A stretch of 64,000 nucleotides of DNA, from contig OY723314.1 of NCBI GenBank assembly GCA_963210315.1, positions 1-64,000 of the forward strand. The letters run 5' to 3'. The position numbers were made by a program, and so were the translations under genes. Source of the DNA: Rhynchopus euleeides (lineage: Eukaryota; Euglenozoa; Diplonemea; Diplonemida; Diplonemidae). The notes below the pieces were generated by a model, which worked only from the letters and a program-made list of their open reading frames with translations, made no database searches and was not told the origin of the DNA. Positions 60,420 to 64,000 of the stretch are shown here, piece after piece. Numbering within the stretch: position 1 is the stretch's first letter; the number at the start of each line of letters is the position of its first letter.

Positions 60420-63400
60420 ACGATGAAGACACCACCCCTTCGCCGTAGGTGAGGGTGGAGGGGGAGTCGTAACACCACGCGACGAAGGGCAGCAGGCCGG
60501 GGATGTGCCTCTCGACGACCTTGAGGAAGGTCCCGCGGTCGATCGAGTTGAACGCGTTGGCGTAGTCGATCTTGAGGATCACGGCGTCCTCCTTTTCCCT
60601 CGAGCGCTCCGCGTACTGCGCCACTACTGACGCCGCGGCCTCCAGCCCCCTCTGCACAGCTACCCCAACTTGGCGACCCCGCATGAGGATGCGCCGTGCG
60701 TCCCCCTTATGACGCGTCGAGAGGAGTTTTGCGGCGAGGCGTCGGAGCGTCTCTCCGCAGGCAATGGGCCGAACGTCCTCGTCACCCTTCACCAGGGCCG
60801 AAAGCTTCGCGCCCCCGAGCACAGGCATCACCTCCTGGGGCACGGCACCCTTGACCATCCGGTTAATGACCTGGGTGAGCATGGCCGTCGGCTTGGCTCC
60901 CAGCGCATCCTTGCACTCCAGGGCTTGGCGGACGTGGTCTGGACGCAAACCCATCTGCCCGCCCGACGACCCGTTGGGGAAGGACTTCACCGCTCGGAAG
61001 ACGTCAGCCGGCGTGAACGCCTTGCACTTCTCCGCGGGCACGGTCCGCTCCAGGTGGACCGCTCCACCCTCCGGGTGTTTGCCCTGCAGCTTCTTCAGGG
61101 TCTCCGTCGTGCTGGGGGCGACTTTGGCCGGGACGAGGTGCTTGTGGGCTGCTGAGACCCGGTTCTGCCGCGCCAGTTGACCGACCCGCCGCTCCCATCT
61201 CTCCTCATCGGACAAGCGCGGCGGTGCGCTCCCGCGGGACCCCGTGCCCCCCTGGCGCTTGCTGGCCTCGCGGGCCTCCTCCCAGAGCGTGGCGTACTCG
61301 CCCCTCTTCCACCGGTAGAAAACCTTCTGGCGCTCGCGGAGGGTGACCTTGCTCTTCGCTCCCCCCATCCTCGCCGAGCGGAGGAGGACGAGCGGGGCCA
61401 TGAGGAGGATGGTCCACGCTGCGACGGAGTTGCGTGCGGCGGTCTCCCGTGCGGCCTCGCTGAGGGCCGCGGTCCATGCCTTGACGAGCGGTTTTGGCAC
61501 CTTTTCCCAGACCCGGATGTTGTGCCGGCGGAGTTCCTCGACGGAGGGGAGTTCCCCAGCCGGGATGTCCGCCCCCACGGCCTGCGCCTCCGGCTCGGGC
61601 TCGAGGTCTTTGCGGCAGGCGGTGCAGGACTGGTGGTCTCCAAGCGTGATCACCTTATCGCACTTGAGGCACTGGGCGAATTTGAGGGCCCGGAGCGTCC
61701 CCCTGCTCAAGACGTCCCCCTTCTCGAGGTGTCGGTTGAGGTGATCCTTCATCGACGTCGGCAGGATGGGGATGCCCGCCTGCATGAGGGACGTCCTGCA
61801 GGAGTCGTGCGGGCAGTACAGCCTGGCAGTGGAGCGCTCGACCAGCTTTGACCCCACGTCGAGCTCCTCCTGCCCCTCAGCAGTCTGCAGCTCCGCCATC
61901 CTCGCGTTGGACCGCGTGAGGAAGGCCGGCTCGGCTCTGTTGACCAGCCCGTGCAGCTCGGCCCGCGGGATGCTGACACCCTCGAAATGCTGCCCCGTCA
62001 GGGCTATCACCCTGGTCTTCTGCAGAAGCTCCTTGTCGGGCACCTTCGCTGGGCGGATGGAGACGATGGGGTGCTCGCCGCCCTGGACCACGACGATGTG
62101 AATGCTCCACACCCTGGCCGCGAGTTGCAGCGCGAGGTGATCCATCCAGCTGCTGGGCCTGGCGAGGTTGGCTGCATAGGCGAGGTGTTGGGCCTTGTCT
62201 CCGCCGAAAAGGTCTGTGAGTGCCTGCAACTTCTTCGCAGCCTCCGAGAGGTCCTGGCGCCTGAGTGCGATGTCTGCTGCGGGGACCCCGATGGCGAAGA
62301 AACCGCAGTCGCCCTGCGCCGCGTTGGGCACGCGGGTCGCGCCGAAATCCCTGAGGAGGTCATCAACCGCATCCCTCTCGCCTTGCGCTTCTCCCATAGC
62401 GTCATCGTCGTCAGCGCCACCGCGCATCGCGTCGCATGGGATGTGGGCGCCTTCCGTTGGTCCGCCAGGGGTATCCCGCAGAGCCGGGCTCGGCTCAGTC
62501 CAAACAGGGGCGTAGTCGGGCAAAGGCAGGGCCTCCAGCTTCCTCCGCACCCTGGTCCGGGCCGCCGCGAGGTCCGGGAGGGACGCCCTGGGGTCGTCGG
62601 CGACATGTCTCGTCAGCACCCTCTCCAAGGTGTCTCTGGCCAGATCCTCGCGGAAGACGAGCCAGTCGAACAGGATCTCATCTTGTCTGTCCCAAGCCAG
62701 CCGCCCCCCTCCGGTCCAACGCGTGCCTGGGAGGGACGAAGGGGAGTGGAGGGCCCTCGCGTGGAGGCGGATGCCCCTGACGGCCCGGCGCCTCAGGCAC
62801 ATCGGCCTCGCGGGACGCCGGGCGACCCAGTGCCGAGGGCGGCGTGACATCCCGTGACGGCGCGGGGCCCGACCACACAGGCGCGCCACTACGGACCAGC
62901 AGTCCCTACTCGCTTCGCTCAGACCCCGCCTGCACGCCGACACCGCCGCCCTCGCTAGGCCCACCCAGCTCTGGGGAGACGCGTATGACCGGAGCCCCCA
63001 CATGAGCGGCCTCCACATCGCCTGTCGGAGGAGGGACCAGATCACCCCTCGAAGGGAGGGGGGGGACGTCCCGCGCAGGCCTGCCCGCTGGCGACTGGGG
63101 GCGCGACGCTTCATCGCCGCGCGGCGGACTGCCCGAGCCCGCGGCCGTCTCCACTGCCTGGGGAGGCGCATCCGCACCCACCTGCGCCTCTCGCCGTCGT
63201 CCCAGCCCTCTGCCAGGGCGCCAGGGGGTAAACCCCAGCCACGAGCAGTTGGGACGCCCGAGCTGCACTCCGCTCCAACAGGAGGGTCCCCAGACCAGCC
63301 CCGACATGCTGGCATCCACGTACCCTGACTAGTGGATCGGTCCCCTGCCGGGGCACCGCTGGCGTTGTTTCCCTGCTGGGAGTACAGCTCTCCCTGCTGC

Positions 63401-64000
63401 TCAGCGGCTGGGGTGGTGGGGCGGCGGGGCGGTGCGTCGGTGGGGGCGCCGGGGGCGAGATCCCCGCCTGCCCCACTATCCCCGATTTTCCCCGTGATGG
63501 CAAGGTGCGGTGACACTTGGGCTGGGGGAACGTGTGAGGAGGGGGGCAGGAGATGAGTGGATGGGGCACGAGGGAGTTACATGGTGCGAGGTGGGGACTG
63601 GGCCCGCTATACTCGAAAACCCCAGCTTGCCCCTCCACCCCTGGTGCACTGGGGGGCGGAGACGGAGGGGGAGAACGTGAGAGACGGAATGTGGGGGGAT
63701 GTTGCGATGCGATAAGGGGGAGGGCAGCGGGGGGAGCGTGGGACTGAGCGGGTGGGGGGACAAAAAAGCACGGGAGTCGGGGGTGTGGTATATTGGCCCT
63801 TCCCTCCCCTGCCCCATACTGTCCTAACACACCCTCCCACCCGAACGAGTCCCCCCTGGGGGGGGGGAGGCCTCCCACCACCCGCCCTGACCCCCACGCC
63901 CAGCCGACCCCCCACATGACGTGAGGGAGGGGGTTGGGGCGGGAAGCTGTCACCCGCCCTGCTGCTGCCTCTGCTGCTCCCTCTGCAACGGTGACCGCCG
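60401..64000 (-). CDS. LINE-1 protein, upstream part of copy D (incomplete at the window edge)
   Basis: Same OTU, finger and partial reverse transcriptase order as copy C, ending at the same GVQQGD junction. One G fewer in the G-run near 63545 shifts the frame between the N-terminal Pro-rich region and the rest, so this copy has lost its full-length frame. The N-terminus lies beyond the window. Confidence 0.85.

Larger units (their letters stand above)
55921..64000 (-). mobile_element. LINE-1 copy D, running off the window
   Basis: The A tail appears as T9 at 55921-55929; the 3' terminus is the shortest of the four copies (...CACCTGACGGGC). It matches copy C at an offset of about +9085 and carries the identical reverse transcriptase deletion. 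Differences from C cluster in the 3' part: an 11-base deletion in the 3' UTR near 56400, a longer G-run, a five-base deletion in a GCGGC repeat near 56815, a six-base deletion in a Ser/Thr linker and several amino-acid changes. The window ends about 90 bases before the position where copy C carries insertion E. Confidence 0.9.

Overview
The window is nuclear DNA of a eukaryote, probably a protist or alga; I cannot name the species. The tRNA genes are of eukaryotic nuclear type: RNA polymerase III style A and B boxes, short T-run terminators, no encoded CCA, an initiator tRNA-Met with A1:U72 and an A-rich T loop, and an intron in tRNA-Tyr. The right part is packed with polyadenylated non-LTR retrotransposons (LINEs).

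Left part (1-40594): a head-to-tail tandem array of an ~8.47 kb unit, nearly five copies (1-8456, 8457-16927, 16928-25396, 25397-33867, 33868-40594 truncated). Each whole unit carries 43 different intact-looking tRNA genes on both strands. Every isoacceptor occurs once, together covering all 20 amino acids plus separate initiator and elongator Met. Of the usual eukaryotic set only Leu-UAA, Val-UAC and Arg-UCG were not found. The window holds about 203 tRNA genes, roughly one per 200 bases. The units are almost identical and differ mainly in homopolymer and CA-repeat lengths. Eleven of the 43 genes encode C instead of the near-universal U at position 33, just 5' of the anticodon. Each unit also has a 2.3 kb tRNA-free stretch (10534-12825 in unit 2). 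It holds a long imperfect inverted repeat with degenerate tRNA-His-like ends, then a ~115 bp tandem repeat of degenerate tRNA-Thr-like sequences. The tRNAs are annotated once, on unit 2, with the positions of all copies given in each entry.

Right part (40595-64000): the array breaks 32 bases after a tRNA-Cys gene and is followed by GC-rich nested LINEs. A plus-strand element (LINE-2, 5'-truncated) is split by a minus-strand LINE-1 copy (A), with an 11-bp target duplication. Then come a LINE-1 fragment (B), a near full-length LINE-1 copy (C) carrying a small plus-strand LINE-1 insertion (E), and another near full-length copy (D) that runs off the window. LINE-1 encodes a very long protein: Pro/Ala-rich N-terminus, OTU-type cysteine protease, C2H2 finger, reverse transcriptase, restriction-like endonuclease, a degenerate OTU-like domain with a Cys-rich finger, and another OTU domain with a similar finger. 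Copies C and D share the same internal deletion through the reverse transcriptase core, so neither can supply its own enzyme; they were probably mobilised in trans.

The points most worth following up are the near-complete tRNA set in one repeat unit, the recurrent C33, and the multi-OTU LINE family.
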